Assembly (NCBI GenBank): GCA_900548845.1
Contig: URMI01000066.1
Span: 1 to 6,246 of the forward strand
Source: an uncultured Clostridia bacterium
GTDB taxonomy: Bacteria; Bacillota; Clostridia; Christensenellales; Borkfalkiaceae
Direction of reading: 5' to 3'
Length of the DNA: 6,246 nt
This document shows, one piece after another, positions 1 through 5,818 of the stretch; position 1 is the first letter of the stretch; each line of letters starts with the position of its first letter. Below the pieces are notes generated by a model. It searched no databases. It was not told where the DNA came from and saw only the letters and a list, made by a program, of their open reading frames with translations. The position numbers and the translations under genes were made by a program.

Positions 1-49
1 CGCGGCGGCGCCCTTTCTCATTTGATTTTTACGCGTATTTTAAGCGCCG
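1..49. other. Short non-coding stretch downstream of rnfB
   Basis: These 49 bases follow the rnfB stop codon on the minus strand and show no convincing gene. A minus-strand ATG at 21-19 opens a frame that stays open to the edge for only seven codons and has no Shine-Dalgarno sequence in front, so it cannot be called. A 6-bp inverted repeat (6-11 against 44-49) with a 32-nt loop is present, but no T-run follows it inside the window. I see no clear rho-independent terminator, so the operon may continue past the left edge. Confidence 0.4.
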
Positions 50-886
50 TCAGGCGTCAAAGCGAGGCTTGATGACTTTTTTGGGGCAGGCTTCCACGCA
101 GGTCATGCAGCCCGTGCACTTCGAATAATCGATGACGGGCAAGTTGTCCTTCATCGTGATGGCGGAAGAAGGGCACTTCTTGGCGCACAGCCCGCAGCCG
201 ATGCAGCCCGCGTCGCACGCCGCCATGACTTCCTTCCCCCTGCAATGGGAGGAGCACGCCACATAGACAGGGGCAGAGGCAGGGATGCGGCCGATGACGT
301 GCTTGGGGCAGGTCAGGATGCACGCGCCGCAGCCGAGGCACTTATCCGCATCGATCTGAGCAACGCCGTCCTCAACGTGGACGCCGCTCTCCGTGCACAC
401 CGCCGTGCAGTCTCCGCAGCCGAGGCAGCCTTCCTTGCACAGTTTGTCGCCGCCGAAGAGGGCGGCTGTCTCCGCGCAGGTCGAAGCGCCGACGGGGCGG
501 AAGGTGCGGACGGCGGAAGTACCCGCGCAATGCACGACGGCAACGGTGCGCTCTTCCGCCTTGAGCTCGATGCCGAGGAGCTTGGCGATCTCCGCCTTCC
601 CCTCGGGAGAAGTCACATGACAGGCGGAAAGGTCTCCCTCGCCCGAGGCGAGCTTCTGCGCAAACCCGCTGCAGCCCGAACAGCCGCAGCCGCCGCAGTT
701 GGCGCCCGCCAGATTTTCTAAGATCTTCGTCACTTTCTCGTCGGTATCCACGCGGAACACCTTGCCGACGAGCAAAATGAGGAGCACAATGACGACGGCG
801 ATGACGGCGATGATGAGCGCCACCCAGCCGACCGTTTTCCAGGTCTCGGCATCGACGGTGCCGAGCGTTACAAGTAAATTTTGCAT
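50..886 (-). CDS. rnfB: RnfB, Fe-S subunit of the Rnf complex (ferredoxin:NAD+ oxidoreductase)
   Basis: This 278-residue protein is the iron-sulfur subunit thought to take electrons from reduced ferredoxin and pass them into the membrane part of Rnf. One N-terminal membrane helix (about residues 19-41) anchors it. An Fe4S domain follows with C64, C67, C72 and C89; an additional cysteine, C69, sits inside this motif where an aromatic residue is usual. Four CxxCxxCxxxC motifs follow, starting at C154, C183, C228 and C257. The last three end in Cys-Pro, while the first ends in Cys-Thr (C164-T165). This is the long clostridial form; proteobacterial RnfB/RsxB is near 190 residues with fewer clusters. 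I chose the ATG at 886 because GAGGAAAAGG lies just upstream. A TTG at 904 would add six residues, overlap the end of rnfA and put that site inside the gene. The gap to rnfA is 10 nt. It is the last gene of the operon within the window. Confidence 0.96.
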   Translation of the reverse strand: MQNLLVTLGTVDAETWKTVGWVALIIAVIAVVIVLLILLVGKVFRVDTDEKVTKILENLAGANCGGCGCSGCSGFAQKLASGEGDLSACHVTSPEGKAEIAKLLGIELKAEERTVAVVHCAGTSAVRTFRPVGASTCAETAALFGGDKLCKEGCLGCGDCTAVCTESGVHVEDGVAQIDADKCLGCGACILTCPKHVIGRIPASAPVYVACSSHCRGKEVMAACDAGCIGCGLCAKKCPSSAITMKDNLPVIDYSKCTGCMTCVEACPKKVIKPRFDA

Positions 887-888
887 AT

Positions 889-898
889 CCTTTTCCTC
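889..898 (-). promoter_or_regulatory. Ribosome-binding site deciding the rnfB start
   Basis: The minus strand reads GAGGAAAAGG here, 2 nt before the ATG at 886-884. The AGGA core (897-894) is 7 nt from that ATG and overlaps the rnfA stop codon, a layout that favours reinitiation from rnfA. It argues for the ATG at 886 over the upstream TTG at 904. Confidence 0.7.
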
Positions 899-1496
899 AC
901 GCAATATAGCTGAACACGGTGAACGCCATGCAGATGAAGCTTGCCGTCACCATCGAGATGGGGAAGCCCGAGAGCGCCTTGCCCACGCGGTAGCGGTTGA
1001 GCTTTTCGCGAAGCCCGCTCATGATGAGCATGACGAGCGTAAAGCCGATGCCCGCGAGGAAGGCATAGAGGACCGCCCAGCCGAGGTTCATCGCGGCTTC
1101 TCCCATGACCGAACTCATATCGCCGATGACCATCTCCGTAACGCCCAAAACGGCGCAGTTGGTCGTGATGAGGGGAAGATAGATGCCCATCGCGTTGTAG
1201 AGAGAAGGGGAGAGCTTCTTGATGATCATTTCGAGCATCTGCACGAGCGAGGCGATGACGAAGATGAAGACGATGATCTCGAGGAACGCGATGCCCAGCG
1301 GCACCATGAGGTATTCGTAGAGGGCGTAGGTGACGAGCGTTGCGAGCGCCATGACGATGGAGACGGCAACGCCCATGCCGAGCGCGGAGCTCGTCTTTTT
1401 GGAAACGCCGAGGAAGGGGCAGATGCCGAGCGTCTGCGAAGTGATGAAGTTATCGGTCAAAACTGCCGAAAGGACGATGGCGATCAAAGTTCCCAT
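897..1496 (-). CDS. rnfA: RnfA, integral membrane subunit of the Rnf complex
   Basis: This 199-residue, very hydrophobic protein has about six membrane helices and is homologous to RnfE in the same operon and to NqrD/NqrE of the sodium-pumping NADH:quinone reductase. Two family hallmarks are present: GICPFLGVSKK with C26, and LPLITTNCAVLGV with C114. In Rnf and Nqr structures these cysteines, with the matching pair from the sister subunit, hold a [2Fe-2S] cluster inside the membrane that carries electrons across it; assigning that role here is by homology. The ATG at 1496 lies 3 nt after the rnfE stop and has the strong site AAAGGAGG at 1512-1505, inside the end of rnfE. Length and start match the family. 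The stop at 899-897 is followed 10 nt later by rnfB. Confidence 0.97.
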   Translation of the reverse strand: MGTLIAIVLSAVLTDNFITSQTLGICPFLGVSKKTSSALGMGVAVSIVMALATLVTYALYEYLMVPLGIAFLEIIVFIFVIASLVQMLEMIIKKLSPSLYNAMGIYLPLITTNCAVLGVTEMVIGDMSSVMGEAAMNLGWAVLYAFLAGIGFTLVMLIMSGLREKLNRYRVGKALSGFPISMVTASFICMAFTVFSYIA

Positions 1497-1499
1497 AAG

Positions 1500-2168
1500 T
1501 TATGCCTCCTTTGCGGCGGCGCCGCGGCGCGCTTCAAATGCGCGTCTTGCCTCTTCCGCCTGACGCTTGCTCCGTGCATTCCCCATCACGCTGTCCATCA
1601 CCTTGGTGAAGAGGGCGATGGAGAGGCCGAAGATGATGAAGGAGCCCGCAGGCTGCGCAAAGAGCGCGATGCTGAAATCCCAGAGCTTTGCCCCGAAGAG
1701 GGAGCCCGAGCCAAGGACCTCGCACACGATGCCCATGCAGGTGAGGGCTAAGGTAAACCCGATGCCGTTTGCAAGGCCGTCCATGGCGGCTTCGGGCACG
1801 GTGTGCTTGTTGGCGAACGCCTCCGCGCGCCCCAAAATGATGCAGTTGACGACGATGAGTGCGAGGAACCCGCCGAGAGCGCTGTAAATATCGGGCAGGA
1901 ACTTTTCGAGCACCATGCGAAGGAGGGTGACGAGCGTTGCGATGAGCACGATATAGCAGGGGATGCGCACCTCGTTGGGGATGACTTTGCGCATCGCCGA
2001 AATGAGTACATTGCTTAAGGTAAGGATGACGATGATGCAAAGGCCCATCGACATTGCGGACATTGCGGAAGAGATGAGACCGAGCGTGGGGCAGGTGCCG
2101 AGCACGAGCACAAAGGTGGGGTTGGAAAAGATAACGCCGTCTAAAAAGATCTTTTTGTACTTATTCAT
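1500..2168 (-). CDS. rnfE: RnfE, integral membrane subunit of the Rnf complex
   Basis: This 222-residue multi-spanning membrane protein is the paralogue and partner of RnfA. The family signatures are NPTFVLVLGTCPTLG with C26 and LIVVNCIILGRAEAFA with C109. By homology, C26 and C109 complete the intramembrane [2Fe-2S] site shared with RnfA. After the last helix the protein ends in a charged tail of about 26 residues rich in Arg, Ala, Lys and Glu, probably cytoplasmic. The reading frame is open further upstream to an ATG at 2207, but I prefer the ATG at 2168. It has GGGGAGG 6 nt ahead, begins with the expected MNKYKKIFLDGVI-type N-terminus, and overlaps the rnfG stop by only 8 nt (ATGAATAA). 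The operon continues into rnfA after a 3-nt gap. Confidence 0.96.
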   Translation of the reverse strand: MNKYKKIFLDGVIFSNPTFVLVLGTCPTLGLISSAMSAMSMGLCIIVILTLSNVLISAMRKVIPNEVRIPCYIVLIATLVTLLRMVLEKFLPDIYSALGGFLALIVVNCIILGRAEAFANKHTVPEAAMDGLANGIGFTLALTCMGIVCEVLGSGSLFGAKLWDFSIALFAQPAGSFIIFGLSIALFTKVMDSVMGNARSKRQAEEARRAFEARRGAAAKEA

Positions 2169-2760
2169 GTTCCGCCTCCCCGCTCTCTTCGAGCGCATTG
2201 CCGACATAATCGAGCGCGCCGTTCACGGCGTTTCTTATGGCGGTCGAAGATCTTGTCGCACCGCTCGAGATCATCCCGTCGGGATAAGCTTCGCCCGTGA
2301 AATTTTCCGAGAACCCGTTCAAAAATTCCTGCGTGATCTTGCCGATGTACGACTGCCCCTCGTTGGAGGAGATGGAGACGGCGCCCACGCCCGAAACGGC
2401 ATTTTCTTGCGTCTCGATGACCACCCAGCAGGTCACGGTGCCGCTCTGATAGCCGTCGAGCCCCTTGACCTGGATGAGCCAGTCGCCCGCATGATTGTCG
2501 CTCGTGACGGTGCGGGCTGCGAGGATGACCGCGCGGCCGACCTCTTCGCCGTCTCCCAAAGCATCCGCCCCGGGCGCAAGCTCCGTCGTCACACTCTCGC
2601 CGTCATACAGTTCGGAGAGCGCGCGGTTGAGCCGTTCGTCGTCCGAGACATAAAAGAGCGCATTGCAGATGGTGAGGAAGACGGAGCATAAAAGGACGAT
2701 GGAGAGAAGCACGACGATGCACTTGAAAGCAGTGCTCTTGAAGAAGGACTTCGCGCTCAT
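2161..2760 (-). CDS. rnfG: RnfG, FMN-binding subunit of the Rnf complex
   Basis: This 199-residue protein has one N-terminal membrane helix (about residues 13-36) and an extracytoplasmic FMN-binding domain. The covalent flavin motif is SGATRSS at 166-172, with T169 the expected attachment site for phosphoester-linked FMN, installed by an ApbE-type flavin transferase. A conserved block of the domain, GYQSGTVTCWVVIE followed by YIGKITQEF, precedes it. The region between the helix and this block (about residues 40-95) is not one I recognise as strongly conserved, so this is a divergent RnfG identified mainly from the flavin motif and operon position. The ATG at 2760 overlaps the rnfD stop (ATGA), with AAAGGAGG at 2775-2768. 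The 3' end overlaps rnfE by 8 nt. It carries electrons on the outer face between membrane carriers of the complex. Confidence 0.94.
   Translation of the reverse strand: MSAKSFFKSTAFKCIVVLLSIVLLCSVFLTICNALFYVSDDERLNRALSELYDGESVTTELAPGADALGDGEEVGRAVILAARTVTSDNHAGDWLIQVKGLDGYQSGTVTCWVVIETQENAVSGVGAVSISSNEGQSYIGKITQEFLNGFSENFTGEAYPDGMISSGATRSSTAIRNAVNGALDYVGNALEESGEAEHE
2175..2181 (-). promoter_or_regulatory. Ribosome-binding site deciding the rnfE start
   Basis: GGGGAGG on the minus strand ends 6 nt before the ATG at 2168-2166, inside the 3' end of rnfG. Its ideal spacing is the main reason to shorten rnfE by 13 codons relative to the longest open frame. Confidence 0.75.
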
Positions 2761-3824
2761 CTGACTGCCTCCTTTGCCTTCTTCTCCCGCTTATAGCCGA
2801 AGGGCCTGCGCACGATGTAGGTATCGATGAGGGGCGTCACAAGGTTCATCAGAAGGATGGTGAAGGACATGATCTCGATATGGGTAAAGTGCCTCAAAAT
2901 CGCGGTGAGAAGTGCCAGCGCCACATAATAGACGAGCTGACCGTAAGTACCTTTGGGGGAAGTAACATAGTCCGTCGCCATAAACACCGCGCCGAACACG
3001 AGCCCGCCCGAAAGGCAGTAATCGGGAAAGAGCGTGATATCGAACGTGCCGCCCGTTGCCGCAAGGCATACCGAAACAAAGCCCGAGAGCGCGATGCAAA
3101 GGAGCGGCTGCCACCACTTGATGACCTTGCGGACGACGAGATAGAGGTATCCTGCAAAGATCGCCGCCTTGCACGTTTCGCCGATGGCTGCCGTTGCAAC
3201 GCCGTTACCGAGAAAGAGCTGCAAAAGCGAGAGCTCGACGGTCTCCTGATAGGAGGAGCCGCCCGAGAGCGCTCCTTCCGAAAGGAGCGTACCCGAAAGA
3301 TAGGTGGAGCCCGTCGTCAGCGTACCGTCGACGAGCAGAGCGCCCGCCGAGAGCGAGAAGCTGATAAAGAGGAAGACGCGCCCCGCCGCCGCAGGGTTGA
3401 CGAGGTTTTTGCCCGTGCCGCCGAAGAGCATCTTCACGAGCGCGATTGCAAACACCGAGCCGAGCAGCGCCTCATACCACTTGGTATAAGCGGGCAAAAT
3501 GAGCGCTAAGATGAGCCCTGTGACGACGGAAGTGCAGTCGAACTGCTGCGCCCAGCTCTTTACGACCTCTCCCGCTTGGCTGCACTTGTGCGCAAATCCG
3601 CCCTTTGCGATGAAATAATAGACAAACTCCGTTGCGACCGCCCCCGCGACGCACACAAGGAGCAGCATGAGGGCATAGAGATGAAAATAGACGCATGCCA
3701 TCACCGCCGAAGGCAGAAGCGCAATGGCGACGTCGAGCATGATGCCGCGCGTCGTGCGCCTCCCGCGGATGTGGGGAGGGACGGAGACGGCGACCTGAGT
3801 TGTTTGTTCCGCTTGCTTTGTCAT
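2757..3824 (-). CDS. rnfD: RnfD, flavin-carrying membrane subunit of the Rnf complex
   Basis: This 355-residue polytopic membrane protein is related to NqrB. It takes part in transmembrane electron transfer and probably in the coupled ion movement. Recognisable family blocks are VPPHIRGRRTTRGIMLDV near the N-terminus (about 15-32), FGGTGKNLVNPAAAGRVFL (134-152) and MATDYVTSPKGTYGQ near the C-terminus. The covalent FMN site is most likely T174 in TTGSTYL (170-176), a variant of the usual SGATPL; the serine at 173 instead of alanine is less common. I chose the ATG at 3824, which overlaps the rnfC stop (ATGA) and has GAGG 5 nt ahead. The longer open frame to 3908 would add an Arg/Pro-rich segment that is simply rnfC read in another frame. 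The stop overlaps rnfG by 4 nt. Flavinylation would need an ApbE enzyme encoded elsewhere. Confidence 0.96.
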   Translation of the reverse strand: MTKQAEQTTQVAVSVPPHIRGRRTTRGIMLDVAIALLPSAVMACVYFHLYALMLLLVCVAGAVATEFVYYFIAKGGFAHKCSQAGEVVKSWAQQFDCTSVVTGLILALILPAYTKWYEALLGSVFAIALVKMLFGGTGKNLVNPAAAGRVFLFISFSLSAGALLVDGTLTTGSTYLSGTLLSEGALSGGSSYQETVELSLLQLFLGNGVATAAIGETCKAAIFAGYLYLVVRKVIKWWQPLLCIALSGFVSVCLAATGGTFDITLFPDYCLSGGLVFGAVFMATDYVTSPKGTYGQLVYYVALALLTAILRHFTHIEIMSFTILLMNLVTPLIDTYIVRRPFGYKREKKAKEAVR

Positions 3825-5113
3825 TTTTTCCTCATCTCCTGTTTGGTCTTGCGGATGCTCTGGATGAGCGGACGGCGGGCGGGGCACACATAGGCGCAGA
3901 CGCCGCATTCGATGCAGTGGAGCGCGCCGCCTTGCTTTGCCGCCGCCTCATAATCTCCCGCTTCGGCATAAAAGTCCGTCTGCATGGGCATGAGGTGCAT
4001 GGGGCAGGCGTCCGCGCATTTGCCGCAGCTTAAGCACGGCGAAGGCTCCGATAGGGAAGCTTCCTTTTCATCGAGCAGCAGCACGCCCGAAGTCGTCTTG
4101 TGCGTGTAAAAATCATAGGAAGGGAGCGCGATGCCCGTCATGGGGCCGCCCTGGACGATCTTGGAAGGAGAGGTCTTTTCGCCGCCCGCAAACGAAACGA
4201 GCGCGGAGAGCGGCGTCCCCACAGGCGTCCAGACGTTCCTGGGTTCATTGACCGCTCCTCCCGATACGGTGACGGCGCGCTCATAGAGCGGCTTGCCCTG
4301 TTCGACGGCTTCTGAGACCGCAAAGGCGGTCGCGACGTTCTGCACGACGACGCCCGCATCGGCGGGGAGCTTCCCGAGGCGTATCTTCCTGCCCGTTGCG
4401 GAATAGACGAGCTGTTTCTCGCCGCCCATCGGGTATTGCTTGCGAAGACGGACGACGGCGATGTCGGGATAGCGTTCGAACGCAGAGATGCAATCGGGCT
4501 TGTTATCTTCAATGCCGATGATGATGCGCTTGCAGTCGAGCGCCTGCTTCAGATAGCGTGCGCCGCGGACGATCTCGTCGGTAAATTCGAGCATGAGCCT
4601 GTGATCGCAGGTGAGATAGGGCTCGCACTCCGCACCGTTTAAGATGAGGGTATCGACGGGGCAGGGAGGGGAGAGCTTGACCGCAGTCGGGAAGCCCGCA
4701 CCGCCAAGGCCTACGATGCCGCACTCCTTCACGCGGGCCCTGATCTCTTCGGGCGTGGGGTCGGAGAGGGCGGAAAAACGGAATTCTTCGCCGCTCTGGT
4801 CGGCTTTGATGACGAGGAAGGTCTCTTCGCCGCCGCCCTGCGCCGTCATCGTGCGGATATCGGTGACTTCGCCCGCGATGCTCGCAAAGACGTCGGAAGA
4901 AACAGGCCCGTCCGCTTTTGCGATGCACTCGCCGCGTTTTACCTTGGCGCCCTTCTCAACGCAGGGCAGGGCGGGGCGCCCCAGCGACTGCGAAAGGGAG
5001 ATGCACACTTCCTCGGGCGGGGGGAGCTGTTCGAGGGGCTTTCCGCTCGAAAGTTGTTTCCTGCCGTGCGGATGGATGCCCGCAAACAGGCGTTTGCCTT
5101 GGATCGCTTTCAA
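3821..5113 (-). CDS. rnfC: RnfC, NADH-binding subunit of the Rnf complex
   Basis: This 430-residue cytoplasmic-side subunit exchanges electrons with NAD(H). Domains in order: an N-terminal RnfC/barrel-sandwich region (about 10-90) starting with GIHPHG; an NADH/FMN-binding region related to the 51-kDa subunit of complex I, with IVGLGGAGFPTAVK (133-146) and NGAECEPYLTCDHRLM (159-174); an SLBB-type region (from about VTVSGGAVNEPRNV); and two C-terminal [4Fe-4S] motifs at C360/C363/C366/C370 and C400/C403/C406/C410. All key blocks are intact and the length is normal for the family. The start codon is TTG at 5113-5111: it has a full AGGAGG 6 nt ahead, no ATG lies upstream in frame, and the TTGA overlaps the stop of the preceding gene. 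The 3' end overlaps rnfD by 4 nt. Confidence 0.97.
   Translation of the reverse strand: MKAIQGKRLFAGIHPHGRKQLSSGKPLEQLPPPEEVCISLSQSLGRPALPCVEKGAKVKRGECIAKADGPVSSDVFASIAGEVTDIRTMTAQGGGEETFLVIKADQSGEEFRFSALSDPTPEEIRARVKECGIVGLGGAGFPTAVKLSPPCPVDTLILNGAECEPYLTCDHRLMLEFTDEIVRGARYLKQALDCKRIIIGIEDNKPDCISAFERYPDIAVVRLRKQYPMGGEKQLVYSATGRKIRLGKLPADAGVVVQNVATAFAVSEAVEQGKPLYERAVTVSGGAVNEPRNVWTPVGTPLSALVSFAGGEKTSPSKIVQGGPMTGIALPSYDFYTHKTTSGVLLLDEKEASLSEPSPCLSCGKCADACPMHLMPMQTDFYAEAGDYEAAAKQGGALHCIECGVCAYVCPARRPLIQSIRKTKQEMRKK
3830..3840 (-). promoter_or_regulatory. Ribosome-binding site deciding the rnfD start
   Basis: The minus strand reads AGGAGATGAGG before the ATG at 3824-3822; the GAGG part (3833-3830) is 5 nt from the start. 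It lies within the last codons of rnfC and supports the short form of RnfD. Confidence 0.65.
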
Positions 5114-5670
5114 GAAATACCTCCTGGTGGATCGGATGATTTATGATCGGGATAAAAGATGCGTTCGGGGATGCGCTTGAATAGCAGCAGCCCGACCGCC
5201 GCGACGGCAGCACCCGAAAGCACGCCGACGAGGGCAAAGTAGGGAAGAAGGGAGAAGTTTGCAAGCGTGGAAGTCTCCCATACAAACACGGCGACCTGCA
5301 CGATGTTGTGAATGACCGCCGCCGCGACATTGACGGCAAGATAGCTCACCCGCGGCACGGCAAAATAAATGAGCAGGATGGAGACAAGCAGCGCCGCGCC
5401 GCCGCCCGAGAGCGAAAAGAGGAGCGAGGAAGCGCTCCCTCCGATCAAAGCGCCGAGGAGCGTCCTTGCAAGCAGGATACAGAAGGCATCGAGCGGGCCG
5501 TAAACGACGAGCGCCAGCATGGAAAAGAGATTGGATAGCCCGAGCTTTGCCCCCGGGATGCCGAAGAGGGGCGGGAATGCCGATTCGATGGTGTGGACGG
5601 CGAGCGAAAGCGCCGCAAGCACCCCCAATACGGCGAGCCGTTTGCCCGAGAAACGCGGTTTCGGATACAT
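5110..5670 (-). CDS. Gx-family / heptaprenyl diphosphate synthase component I-like membrane protein, first gene of the rnf operon
   Basis: This 186-residue hydrophobic protein has about five membrane helices and matches the family labelled 'Gx transporter' or 'heptaprenyl diphosphate synthase component I'. Supporting features are an IESAFPP segment, IPGAKLGLSN at 38-47, a following LARTLLGALIGG stretch, and AVIHNIVQ at 118-125. No DDxxD prenyltransferase motif is present, so the synthase label should not be read as enzymatic activity; an integral membrane transporter or assembly role is more likely. From family knowledge, such genes often sit beside ApbE flavin transferases, NusG-II or FMN-binding proteins and Rnf genes. 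Here it shares TTGA with the rnfC start, so it is translationally tied to the complex. The ATG at 5670 is the only ATG after an in-frame stop at 5682-5680, but no Shine-Dalgarno sequence precedes it. Its exact molecular role is unknown. Confidence 0.85.
   Translation of the reverse strand: MYPKPRFSGKRLAVLGVLAALSLAVHTIESAFPPLFGIPGAKLGLSNLFSMLALVVYGPLDAFCILLARTLLGALIGGSASSLLFSLSGGGAALLVSILLIYFAVPRVSYLAVNVAAAVIHNIVQVAVFVWETSTLANFSLLPYFALVGVLSGAAVAAVGLLLFKRIPERIFYPDHKSSDPPGGIS
5120..5125 (-). promoter_or_regulatory. Ribosome-binding site for the TTG start of rnfC
   Basis: AGGAGG on the minus strand lies 6 nt before TTG at 5113-5111. It is the strongest support for an unusual TTG start, which shares TTGA with the stop of the upstream gene. 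Confidence 0.8.
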
Positions 5671-5678
5671 ATAAGTCC

Positions 5679-5707
5679 ATTATACACGAAAATTTGCAAG
5701 TAGTAAA
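5679..5707 (-). promoter_or_regulatory. Probable sigma-A promoter of the Gx-rnf operon
   Basis: The minus strand has TTTACT at 5707-5702 (4 of 6 matches to TTGACA), a 17-bp spacer, and a perfect TATAAT at 5684-5679. Only 8 nt separate the -10 box from the ATG of the first gene at 5670, so transcription should begin at or within about 2 nt of the start codon. That agrees with the missing ribosome-binding site and implies a leaderless mRNA. This is a motif match and no transcript data are available here. Confidence 0.65.
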
Positions 5708-5717
5708 CAATATGGGC

Positions 5718-5747
5718 GAATAATTTTCACATTTGGAGCCGATTATT
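5718..5747 (+). promoter_or_regulatory. Candidate sigma-G-type promoter for spoVAD (distal)
   Basis: GAATA at 5718-5722 fits the -35 pattern GHATR of forespore sigma-G. After 18 bp comes GATTATT (5741-5747), 5 of 7 matches to CATWHTA. Transcription would start near 5754-5755, giving a leader of about 60 nt that includes the mini-ORF and its AGGA site. The motifs are short and the region is AT-rich, so a chance match is possible. spoVA genes are known to be sigma-G controlled in Bacillus, which raises the prior. Confidence 0.35.
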
Positions 5748-5770
5748 TTTTGTTTCCCCTGCAAACAGGA

Positions 5771-5818
5771 ATGAAAATGCATACTTCCCGGGAAATAAGC
5801 GCAAAGTATCAGCAATGA
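5771..5818 (+). CDS. Possible 13-15 codon leader ORF overlapping the spoVAD start
   Basis: An ATG at 5771, or a second in-frame ATG at 5777, opens a short frame reading MKMHTSREISAKYQQ. Its TGA stop (5816-5818) overlaps the spoVAD ATG as ATGA. AGGA at 5767-5770 is 6 nt before the second ATG, a good spacing, whereas spoVAD itself lacks a clear site. The peptide resembles nothing I can name with confidence. It could be a translational-coupling leader peptide or a remnant of the N-terminus of an upstream gene such as spoVAC, which normally precedes spoVAD. It could also be a chance frame: 15 codons is short enough for that. Confidence 0.35.
   Translation: MKMHTSREISAKYQQ
5779..5808 (+). promoter_or_regulatory. 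Alternative sigma-G-type promoter for spoVAD (proximal)
   Basis: GCATA at 5779-5783 is a perfect GHATR -35 match, followed after 18 bp by CAAAGTA (5802-5808), 5 of 7 matches to CATWHTA. It would place the transcript start at about the spoVAD ATG, giving a leaderless mRNA. It competes with the distal candidate and both may be chance. Confidence 0.25.

Larger units (their letters stand above)
5671..5814. other. Divergent intergenic control region between the rnf operon and spoVAD
   Basis: This 144-bp stretch is visibly more AT-rich than the flanking genes. It holds a minus-strand sigma-A-like promoter at its left end, plus-strand forespore-type promoter candidates, and a mini-ORF running into spoVAD. 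A small inverted repeat CCTG-CAAA-CAGG lies at 5758-5769; its 4-bp arms are too short to call a terminator or operator. No riboswitch or RNA gene is recognisable. Confidence 0.7.

Noticed and set aside
6..49. Inverted repeat CGGCGC/GCGCCG after rnfB as a terminator
   Set aside because: The loop is 32 nt, the stem only 6 bp, and no T-run follows within the window.
887..904. RnfB start at the TTG at 904
   Set aside because: It overlaps the rnfA end and would contain the ribosome-binding site of the ATG at 886.
699..1751. A 350-codon open frame on the plus strand, and other long plus-strand frames such as 2880-3509 and 1963-2691
   Set aside because: They lie antisense to rnfB, rnfA, rnfE, rnfG and rnfD, have highly charged low-complexity translations and no recognisable domain, and arise from the GC-rich codon use of the real genes.
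2169..2207. Longer RnfE starting at 2207
   Set aside because: The ATG at 2168 has an ideal GGGGAGG and the normal family N-terminus; the extension is basic and overlaps rnfG.
3825..3908. Longer RnfD starting at 3908
   Set aside because: The added 28 residues overlap the Fe-S end of rnfC in another frame and bypass the well-placed ribosome-binding site and ATGA overlap at 3824.
967..5420. The recurring string GCCCGAGAGC at several sites, suggesting a dispersed repeat
   Set aside because: On the minus strand these are Leu-Ser-Gly codons (CTC TCG GGC) in membrane proteins; codon bias explains the recurrence.
5758..5769. CCTG-CAAA-CAGG hairpin before spoVAD
   Set aside because: The arms are only 4 bp and no T-run follows; it is more likely chance than a terminator or operator.
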